Shown here piece by piece: positions 25,617-33,739 of a DNA stretch of 64,000 nucleotides. The notes beneath the pieces were generated by a model. It was not told the DNA's origin. It saw nothing but the letters and a program-made list of their open reading frames with translations, and did no database searches. The stretch covers positions 1 through 64,000 of IMG/VR virus record IMGVR_UViG_3300021091_000059; one strand, written 5' to 3'. The number at the start of each line of letters is the position of its first letter. Position 1 is the first letter of the stretch. Origin of the DNA: a virus. The translations under genes and the position numbers were made by a program.

Positions 25617-25651
25617 AGGTGTGATACATATAGGTGTCACACCTTTTTTTT
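25617..25651 (+). terminator. Rho-independent terminator after winged-helix gene
   Basis: Perfect 8-bp stem AGGTGTGA and TCACACCT with a 12-nt loop and eight T. Confidence 0.92.
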
Positions 25652-25671
25652 ATTATTAAAATGGACTTATC

Positions 25672-26487
25672 ATGGAAATTCAAGTTAAGATTGAAGAATT
25701 AAAAAAGAATAAATTGTTTGTGGCAACACCAATGTATGGTGGTATGGCACACGGTCTATATGTTAAATCATGCCTAGACTTACAAACAACCATGTCAAAA
25801 TATGGGATTGAAACCAAGTTTTCATTTCTATTCAACGAATCGCTTATTACACGAGCAAGAAATTACCTAGTAGATGAATTCTTACGCTCAGGTTTTACAC
25901 ACCTACTATTCATTGATTCAGATATTCATTATTCACCACAAGACATCATCGCTTTAATGGCGCTTGATAAAGATGTTATTGGTGGTCCTTACCCTAAAAA
26001 ATCTATCAATTGGGCTAATGTAGCACAAGCTGCACGAAATCATCCTGATTTGGAACCAAAAGAATTAGAAACATTGGTTGGTGAATATGTATTTAATGTG
26101 GTAAAAGGCACAAAACAATTTCAGGTGACTGACCCATTAGAAGTATTAGAAATTGGTACTGGTCACATGATGGTGAAACGCCATGTATTTGATAAGATGA
26201 AAGAAGCTTATCCATTGATTCAATACAAACCAGACCATGTAGGTCAAGCTAACTTTGATGGTTCTCGTTATATCCATGCCTACTTTGATACTGTGATTGA
26301 TAGTAAAGATTCAATTACTGGTGGTGGTTCAGAACGATACCTATCAGAAGATTATATGTTCTGCCAAATGTGGCGTAAAATTGGTGGTCAAATTTTCTTA
26401 TGCCCATGGATGAAGACGCAACATATTGGCACTTATGCCTTTACAGGAGATATGCCAAAGGTTGCACAATATACAGGTAAATTGTAA
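25672..26487 (+). CDS. GT-A-fold glycosyltransferase
   Basis: A 271-residue glycosyltransferase-like protein. It begins with a Rossmann-type strand (KLFVATPMYGGMAHGLYV), carries the metal-binding DxD in LLFIDSDIHY (about 83-92), and has SEDYMFCQMW near the C-terminus, a typical catalytic-end motif. Similar proteins are common in aquatic T4-like phages. Likely roles are sugar addition to phage or host surface glycans or DNA; the acceptor is not evident. One-base overlap with the next gene. Confidence 0.82.
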   Translation: MEIQVKIEELKKNKLFVATPMYGGMAHGLYVKSCLDLQTTMSKYGIETKFSFLFNESLITRARNYLVDEFLRSGFTHLLFIDSDIHYSPQDIIALMALDKDVIGGPYPKKSINWANVAQAARNHPDLEPKELETLVGEYVFNVVKGTKQFQVTDPLEVLEIGTGHMMVKRHVFDKMKEAYPLIQYKPDHVGQANFDGSRYIHAYFDTVIDSKDSITGGGSERYLSEDYMFCQMWRKIGGQIFLCPWMKTQHIGTYAFTGDMPKVAQYTGKL

Positions 26488-27116
26488 TGTTTATTGGTGT
26501 GGTTGGGTTTATTGGTTCAGGTAAAGGCTCCGTTGGTGATTTATTAGAGCAAAAAGGTTTTATCAAAGATAGTTTTGCTAGACCTTTGAAAGATGCCTGC
26601 TCTATCATGTTTGGTTGGCCTCGTGATTTATTGGAAGGCAATACTGAAGCCTCTAGACAATGGCGAGAACAACCTGATGAATTTTGGAGTGAGAAGACAG
26701 GTAAAGAATTTTCGCCTAGATTAGCACTTCAATTATTGGGCACCGAAGCGGGTCGTAATGTTTTTCATAAAGATATATGGATTAATTCACTATTGAAACG
26801 AGCGGGTGATAAGAATGTGGTCATTACCGATGTTCGTTTTAAGAATGAGTTAAAGTTTATTCATAAGCATAATGGTATCATTGTTCGTGTTAAACGAGGG
26901 CCTGAACCAGATTGGTATCAAGATGCTATTACATTTAACAAGGGTGACCGCCATATTGGATGGGCATTAGCAAAAGAGAGGTTGAAACAAAAAGGTATTC
27001 ACCAGTCAGAAACAGATTGGGTGGGTTCAAAGTTTGATTATGTAATAGAGAACGAAGGCACTTTAGAAGAACTTGGCAATAAAGTAGATGACCTCTTGCA
27101 ATTTATTCAAAAATGA
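26487..27116 (+). CDS. 1: Deoxynucleoside monophosphate kinase (gp1-like)
   Basis: A 209-residue P-loop kinase. The nucleotide-binding loop is GFIGSGKGS near residues 7-15, and VVITDVRFKNEL is Walker-B-like. RLALQLLGTEAGR is typical of the dNMP kinase family of T4 gp1 (241 aa). It phosphorylates dNMPs for phage DNA synthesis, complementing the NrdA/NrdB reductase at 58279. It precedes the sliding clamp gene. Confidence 0.9.
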   Translation: MFIGVVGFIGSGKGSVGDLLEQKGFIKDSFARPLKDACSIMFGWPRDLLEGNTEASRQWREQPDEFWSEKTGKEFSPRLALQLLGTEAGRNVFHKDIWINSLLKRAGDKNVVITDVRFKNELKFIHKHNGIIVRVKRGPEPDWYQDAITFNKGDRHIGWALAKERLKQKGIHQSETDWVGSKFDYVIENEGTLEELGNKVDDLLQFIQK

Positions 27117-27124
27117 TTTATAAT
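27096..27124 (+). promoter_or_regulatory. Sigma70-type promoter for sliding clamp
   Basis: TTGCAA, 17-bp spacer, perfect TATAAT, overlapping the end of the dNMP kinase gene and 32 nt before the clamp ATG. Confidence 0.7.
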
Positions 27125-27156
27125 GATTTTGTTATTATTAGAAAAGGTGAAAGTAT

Positions 27157-27843
27157 ATGAAATTATCAAACGAAACATTTGCTATATTAAAGAATTTTGG
27201 TGCCATTAATCCTGGTATTCACTTTAAAAAAGGCAAAACTCTTAAAACAGTTTCTTCACATAAAAATATTTTAGCTCAAGTAGATATTACTGAAGAAATT
27301 CCTGCTAACTTTGGTGTGTATGACTTAAACAACTTCTTATCTGCGGTATCTTTACACAAAGATAATCCGTCATTTGAGTTTGATGAAAAGCATGTTGTAA
27401 TTGTTGGTAATGGCGGTCGTAGTAAGACCAAGTATCGCTTTTGTGAACCAGCCATGTTAGTAATACCACCAGAAAAAGATATTGTATTGCCTGAATGTGA
27501 AATCTCATTAGAATTATCTGAAGCAGATTTTGATTGGATTATGAGATCCGCAGTCGTATTAGTTTCACCACAGATTGCATTTGAATCTGATGGTTTATCT
27601 GTTAAGGCTGTTACTTTAGATTTAGCTAATGATGCTGCCCATACCGATGCCCTTGAGATTGCTAAAGGTAATGGTGATAAGTATCGTATGATTTTTAAAA
27701 CAGAGAATCTGTCCAAACTATTAAACGGTAGTTATAGTGTTAAGATTACCTCTAAAGGTATTTCACATTTTAAACATAAAAACATTCCATTACAATATTG
27801 GATTTCAACAGAGCAAGGTTCTAAATTTGAGAAAGGTAGTTAA
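27157..27843 (+). CDS. 45: DNA polymerase sliding clamp (gp45-like)
   Basis: A 228-residue clamp protein, the same length as T4 gp45. Family features include FAILKNFGAINPGIHFKKGK at the start, NFGVYDLNNFLSAVSL, and the C-terminal strand region ending LQYWISTEQGSKFE. It forms a trimeric ring that tethers the polymerase; in T4 it also activates late transcription through gp55. It precedes a small conserved gene and the gp44 clamp loader. Confidence 0.95.
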   Translation: MKLSNETFAILKNFGAINPGIHFKKGKTLKTVSSHKNILAQVDITEEIPANFGVYDLNNFLSAVSLHKDNPSFEFDEKHVVIVGNGGRSKTKYRFCEPAMLVIPPEKDIVLPECEISLELSEADFDWIMRSAVVLVSPQIAFESDGLSVKAVTLDLANDAAHTDALEIAKGNGDKYRMIFKTENLSKLLNGSYSVKITSKGISHFKHKNIPLQYWISTEQGSKFEKGS

Positions 27844-27845
27844 TC

Positions 27846-28061
27846 GTGGCTGTTAAAATTTTTCAAAACGCCTTTGGTGGTAATGCCTCAAACTCTATTG
27901 CAATTAACCCAAATCATGTCATGTCAGTATTTGAAACAATGAGTATTAATCCAGATACTGGTGATGAAGAGCGCATGACAAACATTTTTAGTGTTTCAGG
28001 TAACACCTGGCAAGTTAAAGATTCATATCTTGATGTGCTTGCTAAATTGAATGAAGATTAA
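27846..28061 (+). CDS. Small conserved protein between clamp and clamp loader
   Basis: A 71-residue protein with a GTG start, 2 nt after the clamp stop. It has a simple beta-alpha layout: AINPNHVMSVFE, TNIFSVSGNTWQVKDS, then a helix YLDVLAKL. The layout recalls small FlbD-like proteins. Small proteins at this position occur in related phages. Function unknown; possibly a clamp-associated factor, by position only. Confidence 0.6.
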   Translation: MAVKIFQNAFGGNASNSIAINPNHVMSVFETMSINPDTGDEERMTNIFSVSGNTWQVKDSYLDVLAKLNED

Positions 28062-28090
28062 TTTTATATTTTATATTATGAGGTGTGTAA

Positions 28091-29023
28091 ATGGAACATT
28101 TATTATGGACGGAAAAATATCGTCCTAAAAGAATAGAAGACTGCATATTGCCTGAACGGTTGAAGAAACCATTTCAGGAGTATGTTAATCAAAGCAGTAT
28201 TCCTAATCTTCTACTTGCTGGTGGTGCGGGTGTTGGTAAAACAACTGTCGCTAAGGCTATGTGTGAAGAAATTGGTTGTGATTATATGGTCATTAATGGT
28301 TCAGATGAATCAGGTATTGACATATTCAGAACCAAAATCAAAAGCTATGCTTCATCAATGTCACTTACTGGTGGCCGTAAAGTCATTATTATAGACGAAG
28401 CAGATTATCTACAAGCAAACTCAACTCAACCAGCTCTTCGTAGTGCGATAGAAGAATTCGCAGCTAATTGTTCATTCATCTTTACATGTAATTATAAATC
28501 TAAACTAATACAACCACTTCATTCGAGATGTGCTGTTATTGACTTCAGTCTTAAAGGTGATGAGAAGTCCTCTATGGCATCTCAATTCTTTAAGAAAATT
28601 CAAGGCATATTAGAATCTGAAGAAGTAATATATGATGATAAAGTAATTGCTGAAGTAATTAAGAAACACTTTCCAGATTTTCGTAGGGTGTTAAATGAGT
28701 TACAAAGATACAGCCAGTTTGGTAAAATTGATGTAGGTATTTTATCTCAAATTGAAAATGTTCAGATCGATGAAGTCATTAAGTATATTAAAGCAAAAAA
28801 TTACTATGCTATTCGTAAATGGGTGGCTACAGCTGGGTTAGATGCTAATATGGTGTTTCGCCAAATATATGATGCTTTATATGAAGTTATGAAACCACAT
28901 TTTGTACCACGAGCAGTTTTAATTATAGCTGACTATCAATATAAGAACGCATTTGTAGCTGATCCTGAAATCAATCTAGTTGCCTGTTTAACTGAATTGA
29001 TGGCTAACTGTGAGTATATATGA
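28091..29023 (+). CDS. 44: Clamp loader large subunit (gp44-like)
   Basis: A 310-residue AAA+ clamp loader ATPase. It opens with WTEKYRPKRIEDCILP, has Walker A GGAGVGKT (about 44-51), Walker B IIIDEAD (about 100-106) and the SRC arginine-finger motif (HSRC). T4 gp44 is 319 aa. With gp62 it loads the gp45 ring. It overlaps the next gene by 4 nt (ATGA); two unrelated genes separate it from gp62, unlike T4. Confidence 0.96.
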   Translation: MEHLLWTEKYRPKRIEDCILPERLKKPFQEYVNQSSIPNLLLAGGAGVGKTTVAKAMCEEIGCDYMVINGSDESGIDIFRTKIKSYASSMSLTGGRKVIIIDEADYLQANSTQPALRSAIEEFAANCSFIFTCNYKSKLIQPLHSRCAVIDFSLKGDEKSSMASQFFKKIQGILESEEVIYDDKVIAEVIKKHFPDFRRVLNELQRYSQFGKIDVGILSQIENVQIDEVIKYIKAKNYYAIRKWVATAGLDANMVFRQIYDALYEVMKPHFVPRAVLIIADYQYKNAFVADPEINLVACLTELMANCEYI

Positions 29024-29637
29024 TAAATTATAGACAAGTAAAAACATATCCTATTAATAATGTGATTACAACTTTGTTTGGTCATGAATATGAGATAACA
29101 TCATATCTAAAAGATAATGTCCAATGGAATAAAGTTATGAGTGTTATGGTTTCTTACAAAAACAAATATAATGATTTTGCTGGAAGATTTCTGAAATCAA
29201 CATTGGTTCATTATGCGATTTATAGGTTTTCAAACCATAAAATTAAATATATTGATGAGATTGGTTGTGATTTCTTTGTTCCAGAAAAAAACATAAGGTT
29301 AGAATTTAAGGGTGGACTAAAAATGTTTCAACATAACGCTAAAACAACAGTTAAAATTAAATTGAAAAATTTTAATGGATATGAAACGCCATTAGAAAAA
29401 ACTTTTGATTATCTAGTGTTATGTGATGGTAATACTGTTGGTGTTGTTTCTTTTGAAAATATTTTACCTTATACAAGTAGAAAAGATGATGGAATCTATG
29501 GTAAAATACCATACAATGTTATAGAGTTTTTTATAGAAACCGGTAAAATAAAAGATACGAAAATCAATTTAATAGATATTGAAAAAAGAATAATAGAAGA
29601 AGCTTTAGATAAAGTAGAAGCCTCTTATGCGATTTGA
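29020..29637 (+). CDS. PD-(D/E)XK-like nuclease candidate
   Basis: A 205-residue protein. D84 in DEIGCDFF followed by E95-F-K97 in RLEFKGG gives the D-(x)n-E-x-K pattern of PD-(D/E)XK nucleases; a core strand FDYLVLCDG and IPYNVIEFF follow. An N-terminal helical region precedes it. This resembles restriction-type or mobile endonucleases. It is inserted between gp44 and gp62 and translationally coupled on both sides. Fold call is by motif only. Confidence 0.55.
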   Translation: MINYRQVKTYPINNVITTLFGHEYEITSYLKDNVQWNKVMSVMVSYKNKYNDFAGRFLKSTLVHYAIYRFSNHKIKYIDEIGCDFFVPEKNIRLEFKGGLKMFQHNAKTTVKIKLKNFNGYETPLEKTFDYLVLCDGNTVGVVSFENILPYTSRKDDGIYGKIPYNVIEFFIETGKIKDTKINLIDIEKRIIEEALDKVEASYAI

Positions 29638-30055
29638 AGATGAGGATCCGGCTAGGAGAAACAATTTACCATATCCTATGGATGTTGGTTCTCCAAAATT
29701 TGATTTAGTTCCAGTTAAATCACAAAAAGACCATATGCTTAATATCGCAAGATTAAGCGCTCAACAAGAGTATGATAGAATTATGGAATTGGTCAATGTG
29801 TTAAGAAAGCAAGCTGATCAAATTAAAAAAAGATTAGATTTAACCAATATGATTTATGATGCCCATTATGAGTTTCAAATAACTCAAGGACAAATATATT
29901 GGTTAATTTATAATAAAAGAACACAAAGAAATATGTTAATTATTAATGGTCCTAAAGATTGGAGTTCTGGACCACCTTTAGATTATGAATACATATGTGC
30001 TGTTAAGTCATTAGGTGACCACACATGGATAGAGATTGAAAGTGAGAAGATATGA
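29627..30055 (+). CDS. DUF2452-like protein
   Basis: A 142-residue protein strongly reminiscent of the bacterial DUF2452 family: LPYPMDVGSPKFDLVPVKSQ, then a long helix (about 38-75) and the aromatic stretch YEFQITQGQIYWLIYNKR, ending in WSSGPP and WIEIE. The family has no known function. Here it overlaps the nuclease-like gene by 11 nt and gp62 by 4 nt, so it is co-expressed with the clamp loader. Confidence 0.7.
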   Translation: MRFEDEDPARRNNLPYPMDVGSPKFDLVPVKSQKDHMLNIARLSAQQEYDRIMELVNVLRKQADQIKKRLDLTNMIYDAHYEFQITQGQIYWLIYNKRTQRNMLIINGPKDWSSGPPLDYEYICAVKSLGDHTWIEIESEKI

Positions 30056-30444
30056 GTGTATTTGATTATGTAAATGCGATATTAGAGAACAAGAAAGATT
30101 TAATTGTTGATGAGATATCTGAAAAATCATATGACGCTTTCATCGTAAATAGAGCCCTTTCTTTACATAAAGACTGTATATTTTATGCAAATGAAATGAA
30201 TCGTTTGCATTTTTTAGATAAAAAACTACAGAATGATTTTTTACTAAATATAGTCAGGTCACAAAAGAGACCATTTGCTAAGTGGGTTAAAACTGAGAAA
30301 AGTGAAGATTTAAAATGTATAAAGCAAGTCTTTGGTTTCTCCAATATAAAAGCTCGTGAAGCCATTCGCTTACTTAGCAAAGAACAAATCCAAAAATTAA
30401 AAGAACAAACCGATACCGGTGGATTAGGAAAGAAAAATGGTTGA
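30052..30444 (+). CDS. 62: Clamp loader small subunit (gp62-like)
   Basis: A 130-residue protein matching the shorter gp62 of aquatic T4-like phages (T4: 187 aa). Features are FIVNRALSLHKDC, NEMNRLHFLDKKLQNDFLL, FAKWVK and the C-terminal LLSKEQIQKLKEQTDTGG. It joins gp44 to form the clamp loader. It overlaps regA by 8 nt, preserving the T4 order 44-62-regA despite the inserted genes. Confidence 0.88.
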   Translation: MSVFDYVNAILENKKDLIVDEISEKSYDAFIVNRALSLHKDCIFYANEMNRLHFLDKKLQNDFLLNIVRSQKRPFAKWVKTEKSEDLKCIKQVFGFSNIKAREAIRLLSKEQIQKLKEQTDTGGLGKKNG

Positions 30445-30841
30445 TTTGAGTAAGTTCGTTGAAGTCATTTTCAATGAACCAGATGATTTTCTCAAAGTTC
30501 GTGAAACACTAACACGAATTGGAGTATCATCTCGTAAAGAAAAAGTTCTTTACCAGTCTTGTCATATTTTACATAAACAAGGACATTATTATATTGTTCA
30601 TTTCAAAGAATTATTTGCATTAGATGGTAAACCATCCAATTTATCAGAAAATGACATACAAAGACGAAACGCAATCGCTAAACTATTAGAGGAGTGGGGT
30701 CTAATTAAGATACTAAATCCTAAACTATTAGAAAACAATATTGCACCACTTCACCAAATTAAAATCATCGCTTTTAAAGAAAAGGATGAATGGAGTTTAA
30801 TTCCAAAATATAATATTGGTAAAAAACCACAGGAATATTAG
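30437..30841 (+). CDS. regA: Translational repressor RegA
   Basis: A 134-residue protein of RegA length (T4: 122 aa) with family segments VEVIFNEPDDFLKVRETLTR, LYQSCHILHKQGHYYIVHFK and RRNAIAKLLEEWGLI. RegA binds ribosome sites of early mRNAs and silences them. It ends the clamp-loader cluster, as in T4. Confidence 0.93.
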   Translation: MVDLSKFVEVIFNEPDDFLKVRETLTRIGVSSRKEKVLYQSCHILHKQGHYYIVHFKELFALDGKPSNLSENDIQRRNAIAKLLEEWGLIKILNPKLLENNIAPLHQIKIIAFKEKDEWSLIPKYNIGKKPQEY

Positions 30842-30915
30842 TCAATCTGACTAAATATGGACGTGATGCCTTTTGGGTCACATTTTGAAAACTTGCTTAT
30901 TTTAAGGAGAAAGCT

Positions 30916-31395
30916 ATGACATTAAGTCGTTTAACACCGTTGTATCATACAACATTGGGTTTCGAAAACTTCTTTGATGAAGTTGAAAAACTATTAAATT
31001 CAGATTTTAAGAATACAACAACCTCATTTCCACCACATAACATTCTAAAACTAGATGATAATCATTACGTTGTAGAATTAGCTGTGGCAGGCTTTAGTAA
31101 AGAAGATATTGATGTATCTGTAAATGATGGTGAATTGATTATTAAAGGAAACAAAGAAGATAAAGCCGAATCTGGCGAATACCTACATAGAGGTATAGGT
31201 CTTCGTTCATTTACTAAGACTTTGCGTATTGCTGATACCGTAGAAGTTAAAGGTGCAGAATATAAAAATGGTATTTTAAAAATTGGTTTAGAAAATGTTA
31301 TTCCTGACCATAAAAAACCTCGTAAGATTGAAATCGGTAAAGAATTAAATTTCTATAAACCAGAACTTCTTAACGAACAGGCAGCAGCAGTATAA
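30916..31395 (+). CDS. hsp20: Small heat-shock protein (Hsp20/IbpA-like)
   Basis: A 159-residue alpha-crystallin-domain chaperone. The N-terminus (TPLYHTTLGFENFFDEVEKL) resembles IbpA. The domain (about 40-135) includes YVVELAVAGFSKEDIDVSV and LHRGIGLRSFTKTLRI, followed by the conserved GxLxI-type strand (NGILKIGLEN). Hsp20 holds unfolded proteins and is frequent in cyanomyophages. A CTAAATAT element (30851) and a strong AAGGAGA site precede it; a terminator follows. Confidence 0.94.
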   Translation: MTLSRLTPLYHTTLGFENFFDEVEKLLNSDFKNTTTSFPPHNILKLDDNHYVVELAVAGFSKEDIDVSVNDGELIIKGNKEDKAESGEYLHRGIGLRSFTKTLRIADTVEVKGAEYKNGILKIGLENVIPDHKKPRKIEIGKELNFYKPELLNEQAAAV

Positions 31396-31399
31396 GAGA

Positions 31400-31425
31400 T
31401 GGAGGCTTCGGCCTCCACTTTTTTT
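31400..31425 (+). terminator. Rho-independent terminator after hsp20
   Basis: Perfect stem TGGAGGC and GCCTCCA with a TTCG tetraloop, then C and seven T. Confidence 0.92.
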
Positions 31426-31445
31426 AATAATAAATGGAGTATATT

Positions 31446-31619
31446 ATGTTTGGTTCTGATAGTAACTTTAAAATGCCAAAAACAGTCAAAAGATTAATGG
31501 CAAGTTTTGGTGGTAGAAAAAAAATTGAATTTAAACATGCGATGATTAAAGCTATTGTAACCGCAGTCAAAGCGCCGCCACTTAAACGAGGAAAAAATAT
31601 CGAAAAAGAAAAGGATTAA
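31446..31619 (+). CDS. Small basic protein
   Basis: A 57-codon gene. The ATG at 31446 is chosen because GGAG lies 6 nt before it; an in-frame ATG at 31434 includes that ribosome site. The product is Lys/Arg-rich with a helical middle (KKIEFKHAMIKAIVTAVKA). No family recognised. It precedes the peptidase gene by 4 nt. Confidence 0.6.
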   Translation: MFGSDSNFKMPKTVKRLMASFGGRKKIEFKHAMIKAIVTAVKAPPLKRGKNIEKEKD

Positions 31620-31623
31620 AAAG

Positions 31624-32100
31624 ATGGATTTAAAACAAAAACTAAGCGAAAATTTTTCATTAAGCGAATTGACAAAAAGTGAAACAGCTATTCGAAATAA
31701 TTTAGATAACACTCCAACACAAGAAGTTGTAAATAATTTAAAAACATTATGTGAAAATATTTTGCAACCAGTCCGTGAAGGATATGGTGTTGCAGTTAAA
31801 GTAAATTCTGGTTATAGAGCACCAGAAGTTAATGCAGCTGTAGGTGGTTCAAGAACATCTGACCATTGTAAAGGTCAGGCAGCAGACATTGAGATTCCAG
31901 GTGTACCTAATGCTGAATTAGCAGAATGGATTAAAGACAATTTAGATTTCACACAATTGATTCTTGAATTCTATACACCAGGTATTCCAGATTCTGGTTG
32001 GGTTCATGTATCTTATGATGCTAATAACCTCAAGAAACAAGCATTAACAGCGGTAAAAGAAAACGGCAAAACAGTTTATAAGCCAGGACTAATTGCCTAA
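31624..32100 (+). CDS. M15-family peptidase (endolysin candidate)
   Basis: A 158-residue peptidase M15-type protein. Zinc ligands are predicted as H81 and D88 (SDHCKGQAADIE) and H128 (WVHVS), with SGYR at 62-65 as the substrate-binding motif. Such enzymes cleave D-Ala or other peptide links in peptidoglycan. No signal peptide is seen, so release would need a holin, or the protein could be virion-borne. The holin and spanin candidates lie 23-25 kb downstream. Confidence 0.88.
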   Translation: MDLKQKLSENFSLSELTKSETAIRNNLDNTPTQEVVNNLKTLCENILQPVREGYGVAVKVNSGYRAPEVNAAVGGSRTSDHCKGQAADIEIPGVPNAELAEWIKDNLDFTQLILEFYTPGIPDSGWVHVSYDANNLKKQALTAVKENGKTVYKPGLIA

Positions 32101-32160
32101 TTTAAACAGATAAACAGTAGTAGTAATTAATGATTTTTAGTAATGACTTTTAGCTGAAAG

Positions 32161-32288
32161 TGTTATAAAATATAAATGTTAAGTAATAATATTTAACAAT
32201 AAAACTCAAGTTAGACCTTTGCAATTATATTGTATCTCTAACGATTTGGATTATAAATTAAAAACTTATCAATCTAAGGAGAAATAAT
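32161..32288 (+). promoter_or_regulatory. Promoter region and structured leader of pqqA
   Basis: TGTTATAAA at 32161-32169 is an extended -10 (TGnTATAAA). It is followed by TATAAATG (32171-32178), one base from the late element. The leader of about 110 nt contains GTTAGA (32210-32215) complementary to TCTAAC (32237-32242) and a smaller GTTAA/TTAAC hairpin. No protein is apparent in 32101-32288. The ribosome site AAGGAG is at 32276-32281. Confidence 0.45.
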
Positions 32289-32360
32289 ATGTGGACAACA
32301 CCATCAGCTCAAGAAATGCGTTTTGGCTTTGAAGTGACCATGTATGTAATGAATAAATAA
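32289..32360 (+). CDS. pqqA: PqqA, PQQ precursor peptide
   Basis: A 23-codon gene (MWTTPSAQEM... then RFGFEVTMYVMNK). It carries the diagnostic PqqA core GFEVTMY, including the Glu and Tyr (E15 and Y19, spaced ExxxY) that the radical-SAM enzyme PqqE cross-links to build pyrroloquinoline quinone. N-terminal MWT and the overall length of 23 residues agree with proteobacterial PqqA. A strong AAGGAG site lies 7 nt before the ATG and a TTCG-loop terminator follows, so it is a separate unit. No other pqq gene is in the window, so the host would supply PqqB-F. Confidence 0.9.
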   Translation: MWTTPSAQEMRFGFEVTMYVMNK

Positions 32361-32380
32361 TAACAATATTCTTACAACAT

Positions 32381-32408
32381 AAAACCTCACTTCGGTGAGG
32401 TTTTTTTT
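32381..32408 (+). terminator. Rho-independent terminator after pqqA
   Basis: Perfect 10-bp stem AAAACCTCAC and GTGAGGTTTT with TTCG tetraloop and a run of eight T. Confidence 0.95.
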
Positions 32409-32420
32409 ATTTGGAGTTTT

Positions 32421-32858
32421 ATGATAAATAGAATCACAGGATTCACCTGTTCAACTTTTGATTTGCTTCATGCGGGTCATATTCTTATGCTTCGTGAAGC
32501 TAAATCTCAATGTGATTATTTAATTATTGGATTACAAACCAATCCATCCATTGATAGACCACAAACCAAAAATAAACCAGTTCAATCTATTGTTGAAAGA
32601 TATGTTCAACTATCAGCTGTAAAATATGTTGATGAAATTATTGTGTATGAAACTGAAAAAGACCTTGAAGATTTGTTAATGTTTTTACCATTAAATAAAA
32701 GATTCATTGGTGAAGAATATCAAGGCAAAGATTTCACCGGAAAACAAATTTGTGTTGATCGTAACATAGATATAATATACAATTCAAGGACACATCGTTT
32801 TAGTTCTACTGAGCTTCGTCAAAGAACCTATCAACATGAATTAGAGAGAAAAACATAA
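32421..32858 (+). CDS. Cytidylyltransferase-like nucleotidyltransferase (TagD/RfaE type)
   Basis: A 145-residue nucleotidyltransferase. The catalytic HxGH is H17-AG-H20 (DLLHAGH), and the C-terminal RFSSTELRQR matches the SSTxLR motif that holds the nucleotide phosphates. Length fits glycerol-3-phosphate cytidylyltransferase. It probably makes CDP-activated precursors for surface polymers; similar genes occur in cyanophages. One-base overlap with the next gene. Confidence 0.88.
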   Translation: MINRITGFTCSTFDLLHAGHILMLREAKSQCDYLIIGLQTNPSIDRPQTKNKPVQSIVERYVQLSAVKYVDEIIVYETEKDLEDLLMFLPLNKRFIGEEYQGKDFTGKQICVDRNIDIIYNSRTHRFSSTELRQRTYQHELERKT

Positions 32859-33517
32859 TGGCATTTCTAGTCCACAATTTACCACCAATTCAATGTTATG
32901 TAAAGAAAGAGTTTCTCTATGACTTTGAAAAAGGTTATGGAGAATACGAACCATGTATTTGGATTTCAATAAAGTGTATCAAAGGCCAAGCATTTCGTAT
33001 TGAATCGTTATTACCTAACTATGGCGCCATGTATGATAAACTTCCTTTACATGCTTTTGTATCAAGGCAAACAGACCTTAAAAATGCAACTTTACCTTTG
33101 GATTACTTGCAAATTTGGGATTGTTTAAGTTATAATATTACTGTAGTTGAAAAAGATAATTTACGAATGTTAAAATGTAAATTTCTTGATAAAGATAGGA
33201 AATGGCACTTTGGTGAATATATGTTTACCGTAGATTTTTGTCAAAATGATCCTGGATATCTAAACACAGGATTTTCTGAAACAGTAGAAGAACATAAGAG
33301 CTATAATTTTATGAAGTTGGATAATGGACAATTTGCTGCTCAACCAAACAACAAAACATTATTTTATGATGCTTCTTTGACGGTGCCTGAATTCAAAACA
33401 CCAGATTTTAAAATAGCAACAAAGTTGTATTCAGTAGAAAGTAATCCTAAACATTCTGCCAGAAACAACAATGATTTTTTCTATGATTTTAAGGAAATTA
33501 AGGAAAGAAAAGAATGA
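32858..33517 (+). CDS. Conserved phage protein of unknown function
   Basis: A 219-residue protein with a mainly beta composition and many aromatic residues. Segments such as EPCIWISIKCIKGQAFRIES and DYLQIWDCLSYNITVV suggest a compact fold, and the C-terminus is charged. No signal peptide or membrane segment. It sits between the cytidylyltransferase and polymerase genes with one-base and four-base overlaps. I recall similar hypothetical proteins in aquatic T4-like phages but no function. Confidence 0.6.
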   Translation: MAFLVHNLPPIQCYVKKEFLYDFEKGYGEYEPCIWISIKCIKGQAFRIESLLPNYGAMYDKLPLHAFVSRQTDLKNATLPLDYLQIWDCLSYNITVVEKDNLRMLKCKFLDKDRKWHFGEYMFTVDFCQNDPGYLNTGFSETVEEHKSYNFMKLDNGQFAAQPNNKTLFYDASLTVPEFKTPDFKIATKLYSVESNPKHSARNNNDFFYDFKEIKERKE

Positions 33518-33738
33518 ATACTCGTGAAGTAGCAAAGAAACTAGCCATTGAACACAAAATGCCTCGTGCAGATCGGTATGATCTATTTTTTCGTGAATAT
33601 GATAACATGGTTGAAATTGTTGGGTGGGTTCAAGATCCAACTTATAATATGAATGAATTTAAAGGCCGTGAAATGTTATACCCAAAAAGATGGGTCACTA
33701 TCGGCGTTTTGCCAGCAAGTTTAACAATTGGATTATAA
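33514..33738 (+). CDS. Small conserved protein before DNA polymerase
   Basis: A 74-residue protein: a charged helix (TREVAKKLAIEHKMPRADRYDL) then an aromatic stretch (VEIVGWVQDP). It overlaps the preceding gene by 4 nt. The next ATG follows closely (TAATATG). No family recognised. Confidence 0.5.
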   Translation: MNTREVAKKLAIEHKMPRADRYDLFFREYDNMVEIVGWVQDPTYNMNEFKGREMLYPKRWVTIGVLPASLTIGL

Positions 33739-33739
33739 T

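Noticed and set aside
31434-31445. Upstream ATG for the small basic protein
   Set aside because: This ATG overlaps the GGAG that best serves the ATG at 31446.
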